Assembly (NCBI RefSeq): GCF_017873435.1
Contig: NZ_JAGGKG010000026.1
Location: forward strand, 1-59,173
Length of the DNA: 59,173 bases
Reading direction: 5' to 3'
Origin: Paenibacillus turicensis
GTDB taxonomy: Bacteria; Bacillota; Bacilli; Paenibacillales; Paenibacillaceae
Shown: one piece after another, positions 1 through 7,372 of the stretch
Layout: every line of letters starts with the position of its first letter
Position numbering within the stretch: the first letter of the stretch is position 1
Notes under the pieces: model-generated
Told to the model about the DNA's origin: nothing
Database searches by the model: none
What the model saw: the letters and a program-made list of their open reading frames with translations, nothing else
Made by a program: the position numbers and the translations under genes

Positions 1-12
1 AACTCTCCAATA
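1..12 (-). rRNA. 16S rRNA gene, first bases only (partial)
   Basis: Read on the minus strand, the left edge ends in TTATTGGAGAGTT, which matches the start of bacterial 16S rRNA just before the TTTGATCCTGGCTCAG segment, here cut off by the window edge. The exact 5' end cannot be fixed from so few bases. The rRNA-type leader and promoters directly upstream support the call. Confidence 0.6.
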
Positions 13-217
13 AAGTTATTGAAAAGAGCGATAAGCTCATTTTGAATCTGACGAGATTAATTCGTTGAAATTAATCTACTTATTTTTGAATTTCACTTTC
101 GTAAAATTCACTCACTCGTTGTTTAGTTTTCAAAGATCAACTTTGTTACTTTTTGTTGATTTGTTTAGTTAAAAACTTTGTTTCATCACCGTTTGTTTTC
201 TCAGCGGCGACTCTTAT
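13..217 (-). other. 16S rRNA leader with boxA-like element and processing stems
   Basis: This stretch lies between the rRNA promoters and the 16S start. It holds a boxA-like sequence TTGATCTTTGAAAACT (minus strand, 140 to 125), the type of site bound by NusB/S10 for rRNA antitermination. It also holds two short hairpins: AGATTAAT pairing with ATTAATCT at 54-77, and GAGC/GCTC flanked by A and T runs at 22-43. Such stems usually lie in the 16S precursor processing region. No protein gene is seen. Confidence 0.65.
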
Positions 218-247
218 AATATAACACACTTGTTAGCTTCTTTGCAA
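218..247 (-). promoter_or_regulatory. rRNA promoter P2 (SigA type)
   Basis: Minus-strand -35 TTGCAA (247-242) and -10 TATATT (223-218), spacing 18, about 210 bp before the 16S start. It is the nearer of two tandem promoters, the usual Bacillales rRNA layout. The -10 could be shifted by one base. Confidence 0.6.
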
Positions 248-327
248 GAGTTTTTTTAAAAAGTTTTTTTCATCTTTTAATTTCTCTTGCTTGCTCAGCT
301 TTTATCCTCAAAAGCGGAACGTTTAAT

Positions 328-357
328 ACTATATCACATATTTAAAACAAGAGTCAA
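328..357 (-). promoter_or_regulatory. rRNA promoter P1 (SigA type)
   Basis: Minus-strand -35 TTGACT (357-352) and -10 TATAGT (333-328), spacing 18. It sits about 110 bp upstream of the second promoter, between the end of the small gene at 402 and the 16S leader. Confidence 0.6.
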
Positions 358-401
358 CAACTTTTTCAATACTTTTTATAAATCACCCATCAATAATAAA
401 G

Positions 402-632
402 TCATTGCTTTATTTGCGGGACTTTGGCTTTACGAGCGTACTTAGATAACTCCTTAGAAGGTGCAAATCTAGCATACATCCGAAAAACTGTCTTATATCT
501 TTTCGCAATCGCTTGTCTAATATCTAAATCAAGTCGATGGTCACTTAAATCAAATAACATTTCGTCTAACTCTTTACGAAGTACATAATCTAGCTCACTG
601 CACTCTTTCTCACTAAATAACATTCCCAGCAT
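402..632 (-). CDS. small conserved-looking protein of unknown function, 76 aa
   Basis: I do not recognise a named family. The 76-residue product is charged and probably all-helical: an acidic first half (EKECSELDYVLRKELDEM, then DLSDHRLDLDIR) and a basic C-terminal tail rich in Lys and Arg. It has no membrane segment or signal peptide. An AGGAGAG ribosome-binding site lies about 7 bases before the ATG, so it is likely a real gene. I recall similar short proteins next to rRNA operons in Bacillales, but that is memory only. It is transcribed toward the 16S gene, and no terminator is visible between its stop and the rRNA promoters. Confidence 0.6.
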   Translation of the reverse strand: MLGMLFSEKECSELDYVLRKELDEMLFDLSDHRLDLDIRQAIAKRYKTVFRMYARFAPSKELSKYARKAKVPQIKQ

Positions 633-880
633 CGTACATCTCTCCTTTGTCTACAGTCCAGTAAAACCCCCGCTATCTAATAAACGACAGATCGGCCTAT
701 GTTTTTAAACTAATGAATGTTGTCGAGTTATTATAAAATTTGGATTGGCACTCTAGGCACCAACCCTTTAATGAGGATTAACCCTTTTTATCGTAATATA
801 AACTCTAATTTTGGTTTGCTTTACTGTTATGCACACATTTGGAGAAAATTATGATACCTCTTACTAACAAATTTAAATTT

Positions 881-1492
881 TTATTTCACCAGATAAAATG
901 TAATCGTACTTTCTATCACAGCTGCGATACAAAGTAATAATGTTATCCATACCACTGCACGGATTACCTTCTGGAAGTAACCACGCCAATTCACACTCTT
1001 TTGTCCTTTACCTGCTCCACCCATTTCACCTAATGACCTAAGAACCAAATAACCGAATTGCAACCCATAAGCTGCTGCAATAATAATTACTGGAAGTTCG
1101 ATAATACCATGAGGTAAAATACCACGCACTAATATTATCCCCCACGCTTGGCCGCTAGCAGCAGCAACAGCAAGAATATAACCCAGCATCATTCCATTCA
1201 TAACTAGAAAAAAGGCAGGAACTAATCCAAAAAATCCCCCCAACGCCAACACTGCTAAACTTTTTGTAGCATTATTAATGAAAATAAACTTGAAGAAGCT
1301 CCATTCAGGATTATTGGAGGATGATAGATCTGTACTAATTGATTGGAGCTGCGCGATACTGGGCTGAATGATTTGATCGATTAATTGTGAGTTCACCGTT
1401 CCTAGTATAATTCCCACTATAAAAAGTGAAACAGCAACCAGCATTGCCTTCTTAAAACTATAAATATCCTTAAAAAATTGAAATAACGACAC
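881..1492 (-). CDS. SpoIIM-family (stage II sporulation protein M-like) membrane protein
   Basis: An integral membrane protein of 203 aa with about five hydrophobic segments (roughly residues 15-35, 75-100, 100-125, 125-150 and 178-200). The glycine-rich central part with the NGMMLGYILA and LPHGIIELP motifs is typical of the SpoIIM/DUF95 family. In the SpoIIDMP complex, SpoIIM helps position peptidoglycan hydrolases during engulfment; this paralogue's own role is not known to me. The start is GTG, with AAAGG about 10 bases upstream. It is divergent from pdaB across 143 bp. In B. subtilis the membrane protein near pdaB is KbaA, which this does not resemble. Confidence 0.75.
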   Translation of the reverse strand: MSLFQFFKDIYSFKKAMLVAVSLFIVGIILGTVNSQLIDQIIQPSIAQLQSISTDLSSSNNPEWSFFKFIFINNATKSLAVLALGGFFGLVPAFFLVMNGMMLGYILAVAAASGQAWGIILVRGILPHGIIELPVIIIAAAYGLQFGYLVLRSLGEMGGAGKGQKSVNWRGYFQKVIRAVVWITLLLCIAAVIESTITFYLVK

Positions 1493-1582
1493 AGTAACAC
1501 AACCTTTCTATGTTTTAACTATACAATGCTTACCTTGTAGCGAAAAGCTTATCCCTAAAAAGTTATAAATCAAATGTACGAG

Positions 1583-1593
1583 CATACATTATA
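1583..1593 (+). promoter_or_regulatory. possible sporulation-sigma -10 element of pdaB
   Basis: CATACATTATA lies about 45 bp before the pdaB ATG. It contains both a SigE-like -10 (CATACATT) and a SigG-like -10 (CATTATA). The -35 is weak (TTATA around 1563-1567), so the sigma factor cannot be settled by eye. pdaB is known as a sporulation gene in Bacillus. Confidence 0.4.
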
Positions 1594-1635
1594 GCAGTGG
1601 ACAAATCATTTTCTATTGAGAGGGGCTTATATTCC

Positions 1636-2442
1636 ATGAATAATTTCTTCTATGTCCTGAATGGGAGAAAAATCAAAAGGTATTTTTTAATTTTTGCGGC
1701 GGCATTGTTTACAGCAGGTATCATTTATGTGGAGCAGGGAAATGTTACGGTATTTTCAGATGAAAGTAGTCCCTCAGCTATTTATAGCGTATCCACAGAT
1801 AAGAAGATCGTTGCACTTACTTTTGATATTAGTTGGGGAGACAAACGTGCAGAGCCCATACTTCAAGTTCTAAAGGACAAAAACGTACAAAAGGCTACCT
1901 TCTTCCTCTCCTCCCCTTGGAGCAAAACTCACCCAGACATTGTAAAAAAAATACAACAGCAAGGATTTGAAATTGGCAGTCATGGACACAAACATGTAAA
2001 CTATAGCTCATTAAGTGATGAAGAAATTACAGAGCAAATTAAAACTGCTCATACTATTTTAACAGAAGTTACTGGTGCAGAGCCAAAATTAATCCGTCTT
2101 CCTAATGGGGATTTTGACAAACGTGTGCTAAATATTGCACAAACCCAAGGATATAAAGTTATTCAGTGGGATACGGACTCACAAGATTGGATGAACAAAG
2201 GAGTTCAAACGATTGTAGATCGTGTAGTTAGCAAGGCACACGCAGGGGATATCATTCTCCTTCATGCTAGCGATTCTGTGAATCAAACCCATGAAGCACT
2301 CCCTCAGATTATTGATCAGCTTAGACAAAAAGGATTTGAGTTTGCTACAGTCACCGATCTAGTTCAGCAAGCAAGTACAGAAGGTAAGGAAGTTCATGAT
2401 CAAACTTGGACAGAACAAAAGATGGACCACGCAGCAAATTAA
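1636..2442 (+). CDS. pdaB: PdaB-type polysaccharide deacetylase (sporulation)
   Basis: A 268-aa protein with an N-terminal membrane anchor (about residues 14-32) and a NodB-type deacetylase domain from about residue 57. The first motif is TFDISWGD (62-69), the PdaB variant of the usual TFDDG. His116-x3-His120 could form the metal pair, and DIILLHASD is the C-terminal motif. PdaB is needed for stable spore cortex in Bacillus, acting at the forespore membrane or cortex. I chose the ATG preceded by GAGAGGGG; a longer in-frame ATG at 1597 lies next to the promoter-like element. It is followed by gerD on the same strand after 189 bp. Confidence 0.9.
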   Translation: MNNFFYVLNGRKIKRYFLIFAAALFTAGIIYVEQGNVTVFSDESSPSAIYSVSTDKKIVALTFDISWGDKRAEPILQVLKDKNVQKATFFLSSPWSKTHPDIVKKIQQQGFEIGSHGHKHVNYSSLSDEEITEQIKTAHTILTEVTGAEPKLIRLPNGDFDKRVLNIAQTQGYKVIQWDTDSQDWMNKGVQTIVDRVVSKAHAGDIILLHASDSVNQTHEALPQIIDQLRQKGFEFATVTDLVQQASTEGKEVHDQTWTEQKMDHAAN

Positions 2443-2565
2443 AATAAAGACGGTGGAATACAGGAAAATTGTACTTCAAATTTATTGAAGACATACATCC
2501 TGAATGTTCCCCGTTTTTTTGTGTTTCGACGTAACTGAATTATTTTATAATCTGTTATTTCATTT

Positions 2566-2595
2566 GGATAATTCCCTTTTCTATACACCATAATA
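2566..2595 (+). promoter_or_regulatory. SigG-type promoter of gerD
   Basis: GGATA (2566-2570) and CATAATA (2589-2595) are separated by exactly 18 bases, matching the SigG consensus GnATR-N18-CATnnTA. It lies 37 bp before the gerD ATG. gerD is a forespore-expressed SigG gene in Bacillus, so position and function agree. Confidence 0.75.
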
Positions 2596-2631
2596 AGTAC
2601 AGCACTAATTTTAGTAAGGAGGCTATCTAAT

Positions 2632-3414
2632 ATGAAAAAACAGATGTGTGCATGGTTAGTTATTTGTATGCTCACTTCTCTGCTAACTGCCTGTGGCTCC
2701 GATCAAGGCTCATCATCGGCCCAAAGCACTGGTGGATATAAAGAATCAAAATCAATGATCATTGACGTATTAAAAAGTGATGAAGGTAAAAAGGCAATTT
2801 ACGAGGCGTTAACCGCTGGACCAACACAAAGCAGTTCTCCATCAAGTAGCTCACAATCTGGAGATTCAGAATCCGAAGGTGGACAACAAGGTGGTGGCGG
2901 TAGTGGTGGCGGCGGAGGTAGTTCAATGGGAATAAAGATGTTATTACCTTCCCAAACCTCTGAGGATGTCCGTATGGCAGTAAAAGAAACGATAACCTCT
3001 CCAGAATACAAAAAGGAAATTGAGAAAATAATGACTGACCCTCAGTTTGCAGGCGATTTTGCCAAAGCGATAAGCGCGCAAAGTAAGGAAATGCATTTGC
3101 AGCTTATTAAAGATCCTACGTATCAGAAATCGATAGGGGATATTATGAAATCACCCGATGTCATGAAAATGTTCCTTGAGCTTACAAAAACGCCTGATTA
3201 TCGCAAGCAATCGATGACGGTCATGCAAGAAGCCATGCAAAGCCCGTTATTCAAACTTCAAGTAATGGAATTATTAAAAACAGTTGTACAGCAGCAACTT
3301 CAACCTACCATTGAGAAAGCACCTGGATCTGGTGAAGGTGGTAAAGGTGGCGGAGAAGGTAGTAGCAGTGGCGGTAACAGCAAGGACTCTGGCGGAGAAG
3401 GCGGACAATCATAA
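2632..3414 (+). CDS. gerD: spore germination lipoprotein GerD
   Basis: A 260-aa lipoprotein: basic start, hydrophobic stretch, then lipobox LTAC with Cys21 as the lipidated residue. The helical core carries repeated PDYRKQ/SPEYKKEI-like segments (about 105-230), as in GerD, which organises nutrient germinant receptors into a germinosome in the spore inner membrane. The B. subtilis protein is about 185 aa; this one is longer because of a Ser/Gly-rich insert at about 67-100 and a Gly/Ser-rich tail at about 232-260. It has an AAGGAGG ribosome-binding site and a SigG promoter upstream. It converges on salA. Confidence 0.9.
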   Translation: MKKQMCAWLVICMLTSLLTACGSDQGSSSAQSTGGYKESKSMIIDVLKSDEGKKAIYEALTAGPTQSSSPSSSSQSGDSESEGGQQGGGGSGGGGGSSMGIKMLLPSQTSEDVRMAVKETITSPEYKKEIEKIMTDPQFAGDFAKAISAQSKEMHLQLIKDPTYQKSIGDIMKSPDVMKMFLELTKTPDYRKQSMTVMQEAMQSPLFKLQVMELLKTVVQQQLQPTIEKAPGSGEGGKGGGEGSSSGGNSKDSGGEGGQS

Positions 3415-3425
3415 AATAAGTAAAC

Positions 3426-3460
3426 AAAAATGGCATGTCCTCAGTGGGCAGCCATTTTTT
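3426..3460. terminator. bidirectional terminator between gerD and salA
   Basis: An inverted repeat (ATGGC...TGTCC, loop, GGGCA...GCCAT) is flanked by A-run and T-run, so it can end transcription from both sides. It sits 12 bp after the gerD stop and 53 bp from the salA stop. Confidence 0.8.
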
Positions 3461-3512
3461 ATTGATCATGATTTCATTATAATTTTATTTTTTTATGCTA
3501 AGATAAGAATCA

Positions 3513-4604
3513 CTACGTTGATGTAATACTTTCGGCAAGTTGATTATAAACTTGTTCTATTTCCAGTTCTACTTTATGATGATGATTCTCTTCATGAGAC
3601 CCAACAGGTACAATTGGAATTTGCGCTAGCAGTGTTGTATTTAATTTATCAGCTAAGGCTTGTCCCCCACCTTGGCCAAAAAGATATATCTTATTTTCAC
3701 AGCCCTCACATTGATAGTAAGACATATTTTCGATAACACCAATAATTTGATGATCTGTCTGTATAGCCATAATACCAGCGCGCACCGCAACATGAGAGGC
3801 AGCTGTATGAGGGGTAGTGACAATAATTTCTCGACATTGTGGGAATATTTGATGAACATCTAGTGCAACATCTCCTGTACCAGGAGGCATATCAATGAAT
3901 ACATAGTCAACTTCTCCCCATTGGACCTCCTCTATAAATTGTCGCAGCATTTTCCCTAACATCGGTCCACGCCAAATAACTGGATTGTTATCCTTAATAA
4001 AGAAGCTCATAGACATCACTTTCACACCGTCATGTTCTACAGGCAAGATTTGTCCATCCTCAATAATCGGCAACTCATCAATTTCCATAATCGTAGGAAT
4101 GCTAAATCCATATATATCAGCATCAACGATACCTACTCGATAACCTAATCTAGACAGCGCCTTAGCCAGCTGTACGGTAACTGTAGACTTGCCTACCCCA
4201 CCCTTTCCACTTGCAACAGCAATAAACTTCACTCCAGCTGACTCATCAAGGATAGATAAATTATCCAATCCTACTCCATGCCCCTTTAAAGCTGTTTTAG
4301 AGCCAGTTTGCTCAGTCTCTTCATATTGATTTAGTACAATTCCTGCCTGCTCTTGTTCGTGTACTGATGCTTGTCTAAATCTAAGATGAACATCCTCTAT
4401 TCCAGCTTCTAACAGACGAAAGCGAATTTCATCACCAAGCTCTTCCTGCAAAACGTCATCTTTATGTAATAAAACTACAGTAAGAGCAACCTTCTGTTCT
4501 CTGGGCATAATATCACGAATCCATTTTAAATCCACCAGACTTTGTCCTGTAATCGGTTCAGCGATTGGTCTTAAAATTGCAAGTATATGTTCCTGAGATA
4601 GCAA
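3513..4604 (-). CDS. salA: Mrp/ApbC/SalA-family P-loop ATPase
   Basis: A 363-aa protein with an N-terminal MIP18/DUF59-like domain (about 1-85), then a Mrp-type nucleotide-binding domain: deviant Walker A GKGGVGKST at 133-141, a DMPPGTGD motif near 238-245, and the CxxC pair Cys299/Cys302. The family carries or transfers iron-sulfur clusters; in B. subtilis SalA also affects degradative enzyme expression by repressing scoC. It starts with TTG at 4604 preceded by AGAGGTG. It is downstream of cwlD, as in Bacillus, with a 99-bp gap holding a promoter candidate. Confidence 0.9.
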   Translation of the reverse strand: MLSQEHILAILRPIAEPITGQSLVDLKWIRDIMPREQKVALTVVLLHKDDVLQEELGDEIRFRLLEAGIEDVHLRFRQASVHEQEQAGIVLNQYEETEQTGSKTALKGHGVGLDNLSILDESAGVKFIAVASGKGGVGKSTVTVQLAKALSRLGYRVGIVDADIYGFSIPTIMEIDELPIIEDGQILPVEHDGVKVMSMSFFIKDNNPVIWRGPMLGKMLRQFIEEVQWGEVDYVFIDMPPGTGDVALDVHQIFPQCREIIVTTPHTAASHVAVRAGIMAIQTDHQIIGVIENMSYYQCEGCENKIYLFGQGGGQALADKLNTTLLAQIPIVPVGSHEENHHHKVELEIEQVYNQLAESITST

Positions 4605-4644
4605 TGAACAGCACCTCTACTTCTATGTGATCAATAACTTAGCT

Positions 4645-4668
4645 AAATATGCTTAGTTAAGTATATTT
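4645..4668. repeat. imperfect palindrome in the salA 5' region
   Basis: The two halves AAATATGCTTAG and TTAAGTATATTT are inverted copies matching at 10 of 12 positions. The pentamer CTTAG also occurs three times as a direct repeat around it. It lies between the likely -10 and the TTG start of salA, so it could be an operator or an mRNA hairpin. Confidence 0.5.
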
Positions 4669-4685
4669 GGCTTAGTATGACATCT

Positions 4686-4694
4686 ATTATAGCA
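4686..4694 (-). promoter_or_regulatory. extended -10 promoter candidate for salA
   Basis: The minus strand reads TGCTATAAT, an extended -10 with a perfect TATAAT (4691-4686), about 82 bp before the salA start and just past the cwlD stop. No good -35 is seen, which extended -10 promoters tolerate. Confidence 0.5.
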
Positions 4695-4703
4695 TTTTTA
4701 CTT

Positions 4704-5507
4704 TCAATCTGCTGAGCTGTCCGATTGCTTCTCTGCTTTGAATTGTAAAATTCCTTCATAAATAGAAGCGGCTACTTTTCTTTGATATTCAGGATTTCCT
4801 AATTGAAGTGCCTCTTTGGGATTTGATAAAAAGCCAACTTCCACTAAAATAGCAGGGGTATTTACGGTGTCTAATAAATACACTGTTTTATCAGAGGTCT
4901 TAGCAACACGATTGGTATTCTCTAGCTGATGCACAAGCATTTTTTGTACATAGTTAGCTAACTTTACACTATCCTGATTTTTCTCACCATAAAAGGTTTG
5001 TGCCCCATTCCAGCGCGATGAAGGGATACTATTCATGTGAATACTAACAAATAGATCGGCTTGCTTCTCTTCAATAAATCTAGCTCTATAATGTAGATCT
5101 TCCGTTTTCCGCTTTTTATATCCCTTTGTCTCAGGATTAGCTAGATCACGATCATCCTCACGCGTCATCACTACAATCGCACCTGCTTGCTGAAGATAAT
5201 CACGTAAATAGAGGCTTACAGCTAAGTTAATATCCTTTTCAATGATACCTTCCTTGCTCACTGCACCACCATCAGGGCCACCATGTCCTGCATCAATTGC
5301 AACCGTAACTCCCGATAATGGCAAACTCCAATAATTCCAAACTGTTGAGACTGAAGGGTTGTACAGCATTAGTACGCTAACCACAGTTAAAAAAACTATA
5401 AACATCCCAGACCACTTGATCCATTTTAAATGAATCCATACAAATGGTCCCTGTTTGGCTTGCGGATATTTCAAACGGTCACGATTGATCGTATTTTTGA
5501 AAAGCAT
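4704..5507 (-). CDS. cwlD: N-acetylmuramoyl-L-alanine amidase CwlD
   Basis: A 267-aa Amidase_3 protein with an N-terminal membrane segment (about 34-50). Likely zinc ligands are His75 (DAGHGG), Glu90 (GIIEKD) and His157 (SIHMNS), with catalytic Glu223 (LVEVGFLSN). CwlD cleaves peptide side chains from muramic acid so that cortex muramic-delta-lactam can form, the mark read by germination lytic enzymes. GGAGGTAG precedes the ATG. It lies between the rplM-rpsI terminator and salA, the same order as in Bacillus. Neighbouring gerD and pdaB are also spore genes. Confidence 0.92.
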   Translation of the reverse strand: MLFKNTINRDRLKYPQAKQGPFVWIHLKWIKWSGMFIVFLTVVSVLMLYNPSVSTVWNYWSLPLSGVTVAIDAGHGGPDGGAVSKEGIIEKDINLAVSLYLRDYLQQAGAIVVMTREDDRDLANPETKGYKKRKTEDLHYRARFIEEKQADLFVSIHMNSIPSSRWNGAQTFYGEKNQDSVKLANYVQKMLVHQLENTNRVAKTSDKTVYLLDTVNTPAILVEVGFLSNPKEALQLGNPEYQRKVAASIYEGILQFKAEKQSDSSAD

Positions 5508-5589
5508 ATTAATCTACCTCCCTCCCCTAATGACATTACTCATCATATGGGACAAGGTAAACAAATATTACTAAAACAGTAATTCTCAA

Positions 5590-5623
5590 AACAAAGCCCT
5601 TGACCAATAAAGGCCAAGGGCTT
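5590..5623 (-). terminator. terminator of the rplM-rpsI operon
   Basis: On the minus strand, AAGCCCTTGGCC pairs with GGTCAAGGGCTT around a short loop and is followed by a T-rich stretch. It begins 25 bp after the rpsI stop. Confidence 0.85.
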
Positions 5624-5647
5624 GTAAACCTTGATAAACAAGGGATA

Positions 5648-6040
5648 TTAACGTTTTGAGAACTGAGGTGCACGACGTGCAGCTTTAAGTCCGTATTTTT
5701 TACGTTCTTTCATACGTGGGTCACGAGTCAAGAATCCTGCTTTTTTAAGAGCTGGACGGAACTCAGGATCTGCTTTAAGCAATGCACGAGAGATACCGTG
5801 ACGGATTGCTCCTGCTTGACCTGAAGTACCACCACCATGTGCAATAACTAATACATCATAGCTGTTCAATGTTTCAGTTAAGTTAAGTGGTTGCTTAACG
5901 ATTAATTTCAATGTTTCCAAACCAAAATATTCGTTGATATCACGTTTATTAATGACAATGCGTCCTTCACCCGGTACGAGACGAACACGAGCTACCGAAT
6001 GTTTACGACGACCTGTCCCATAGTATTGTACTTGTGCCAT
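5648..6040 (-). CDS. rpsI: 30S ribosomal protein S9
   Basis: A 130-aa protein of full S9 length with the opening [16 protein letters not shown] and the conserved C-terminal tail ending RRAPQFSKR, which reaches the ribosomal P site and touches tRNA. AAGGAGGAC precedes the ATG. It lies 20 bp downstream of rplM, the universal L13-S9 pair, and is followed by a terminator. Confidence 0.97.
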   Translation of the reverse strand: MAQVQYYGTGRRKHSVARVRLVPGEGRIVINKRDINEYFGLETLKLIVKQPLNLTETLNSYDVLVIAHGGGTSGQAGAIRHGISRALLKADPEFRPALKKAGFLTRDPRMKERKKYGLKAARRAPQFSKR

Positions 6041-6060
6041 GAAACTGTCCTCCTTTTTTA

Positions 6061-6495
6061 TTATCCGCGAAGTTCGTAAACTTCTGGTTTTTGTGCTGCA
6101 TGTGGATGCTCAGTACCCGCATAAGCTTTTAATCTTAATTTCATTTTTTCGCCTTGACGAGTTTTAGGAAGCATGCCATGAACGGCAGATTCAATTACAC
6201 GCTCAGGTTTAGTGTTAAGTAAGTCTTGAGCAACAGTTACTTTCAAACCACCTGGGTGCATTGAGTGACGGTAGTACTTTTTGTTTTCCAATTTCTTACC
6301 AGTCAAATGAATTTTCTCAGCGTTAATTACGATAACGAAGTCACCGCCATCAACGTGTGGAGTAAATTGAGGTTTGTGTTTGCCACGAATCAATGCAGCA
6401 GCTTCACTAGCCAAGCGGCCTAAAGTTTTACCTTCAGCATCAATGATGTGCCACTTGCGTTCAACTTCTGCTGGCTTTGCCATATAGGTACGCAT
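6061..6495 (-). CDS. rplM: 50S ribosomal protein L13
   Basis: A 144-aa protein with typical L13 wording ([18 protein letters not shown] and [19 protein letters not shown]). L13 is an early 23S rRNA assembly protein. I take the ATG at 6495, preceded by AAGGAGGATC at good spacing; a longer in-frame start would put the ribosome-binding site inside the gene. It has its own promoter and a structured leader, and is cotranscribed with rpsI. Confidence 0.97.
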   Translation of the reverse strand: MRTYMAKPAEVERKWHIIDAEGKTLGRLASEAAALIRGKHKPQFTPHVDGGDFVIVINAEKIHLTGKKLENKKYYRHSMHPGGLKVTVAQDLLNTKPERVIESAVHGMLPKTRQGEKMKLRLKAYAGTEHPHAAQKPEVYELRG

Positions 6496-6652
6496 GTAAA
6501 GATCCTCCTTCAATCGATTGAAAATTGTTCATTCATGCCGAATATGATCAACAATTGAGATTGTAAAGCAATTCAGCACATTTATCTTATCGTTGTCATT
6601 TGCATATGAAAAACATGAAAAAACATTATTTTAAGTTGTTACTGTATGGTCT

Positions 6653-6686
6653 TCTTAATTGGGGGCTGTGGGATAGCCATTAAGAA
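6653..6686 (-). ncRNA. candidate L13 leader hairpin upstream of rplM
   Basis: On the minus strand a two-part stem (CTTAAT then GGCT, pairing with AGCC and ATTAAG) forms almost directly after the predicted transcription start and has no T-run behind it. It is therefore not a simple terminator. Firmicutes rplM-rpsI operons are known to carry an autoregulatory L13 leader; whether this fits that model would need a covariance scan. Confidence 0.5.
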
Positions 6687-6698
6687 AACACAAACTTT

Positions 6699-6727
6699 AT
6701 TTTACAGGAAACAGGGCTAATAAGCAA
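6699..6727 (-). promoter_or_regulatory. SigA-type promoter of rplM-rpsI
   Basis: Minus-strand -35 TTGCTT (6727-6722) and -10 TAAAAT (6704-6699), spacing 17. The start would be near 6692, giving a leader of about 200 nt before rplM. The rest of the 342-bp gap (6728-6837) shows nothing else clear. Confidence 0.65.
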
Positions 6728-6837
6728 GCTTTTTTTGCTATGTGTATAACATAAATATAGAGGTAAATAAATGGAAAAGAAATAGCATTTAAAAGGATAA
6801 AAATAACCTTTAGTTATAGCAACTAAATCGAAAAAGA

Positions 6838-7203
6838 TTAGTCAAATAAATCCCCAAACACATCTAGGACTGATTTCTTCTTTTTTCGCTTGTAGTAGGA
6901 TTTATCATTTCCATGTCTGGAATAGGAGTCATCGTAATTGTTTGGTGAATGAGGCTTATCATGGCTTCTGTCATGATTTCTTTCTTGGCTTCTTTCTTGA
7001 TATTTATCTCTGCTATTATAGTCCTGCTCGTGGTGCTCATACCAATCATTAAAAGCAGGTCTAATCTCACGAACTTCCTGTAATAGCTTGTCTAGCTCAC
7101 CACGATCTAACCAGACCCCTTTACATTCAGGACAAATATCAATCAATACTCCATCTTTTTCTACTTCTCTCATTTTCACGTCATTACATACTGGACATCT
7201 CAT
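6838..7203 (-). CDS. small zinc-ribbon (TFIIB-type) protein
   Basis: A 121-aa protein with an N-terminal zinc ribbon: Cys3/Cys6 (CPVC) and Cys24/Cys27 (CPEC), followed by GVWLDRGELDKL, the signature of the zf-TFIIB family of small bacterial proteins. From about residue 55 it becomes a low-complexity hydrophilic tail rich in Asp, His, Arg, Ser and Tyr, then a Lys run (about 106-111) and VLDVFGDLFD. The function is unknown; nucleic-acid or protein binding is a guess. GGAGGAATGG precedes the ATG. It lies alone between truA and rplM, which are adjacent in B. subtilis. Confidence 0.8.
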   Translation of the reverse strand: MRCPVCNDVKMREVEKDGVLIDICPECKGVWLDRGELDKLLQEVREIRPAFNDWYEHHEQDYNSRDKYQERSQERNHDRSHDKPHSPNNYDDSYSRHGNDKSYYKRKKKKSVLDVFGDLFD

Positions 7204-7372
7204 ATTCCATTCCTCCTAATGTAAAAAATACGAATTATTCAATCAACTTAATCCTCTATTCACTAGTTAAGACATTAAATTTGATTACTTAATTTTTAAG
7301 TTATTACGTATAAATTAACACTAGGTTTCAGAGAATGAATCCATTTTACATAAAAGAAAACATTTTTATCAA

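Noticed and set aside
881..1492. KbaA as the identity of the membrane protein next to pdaB
   Set aside because: B. subtilis has kbaA near here, but this sequence matches the SpoIIM/DUF95 pattern and not KbaA as I recall it.
2439..2675. Minus-strand open frame between pdaB and gerD
   Set aside because: It covers the gerD SigG promoter and the gerD start region and has no ribosome-binding site or recognisable product.
2881..2935. GGTGGC-rich DNA in gerD as a mobile repeat or assembly error
   Set aside because: The frame stays open through both repeats and GerD homology resumes after the first, so it is a coding low-complexity insert.
7283..7297. Inverted repeat ACTTAATTTTTAAGT upstream of the zinc-ribbon gene
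   Set aside because: Short, AT-only palindrome in an AT-rich gap; expected by chance and not tied to a promoter.
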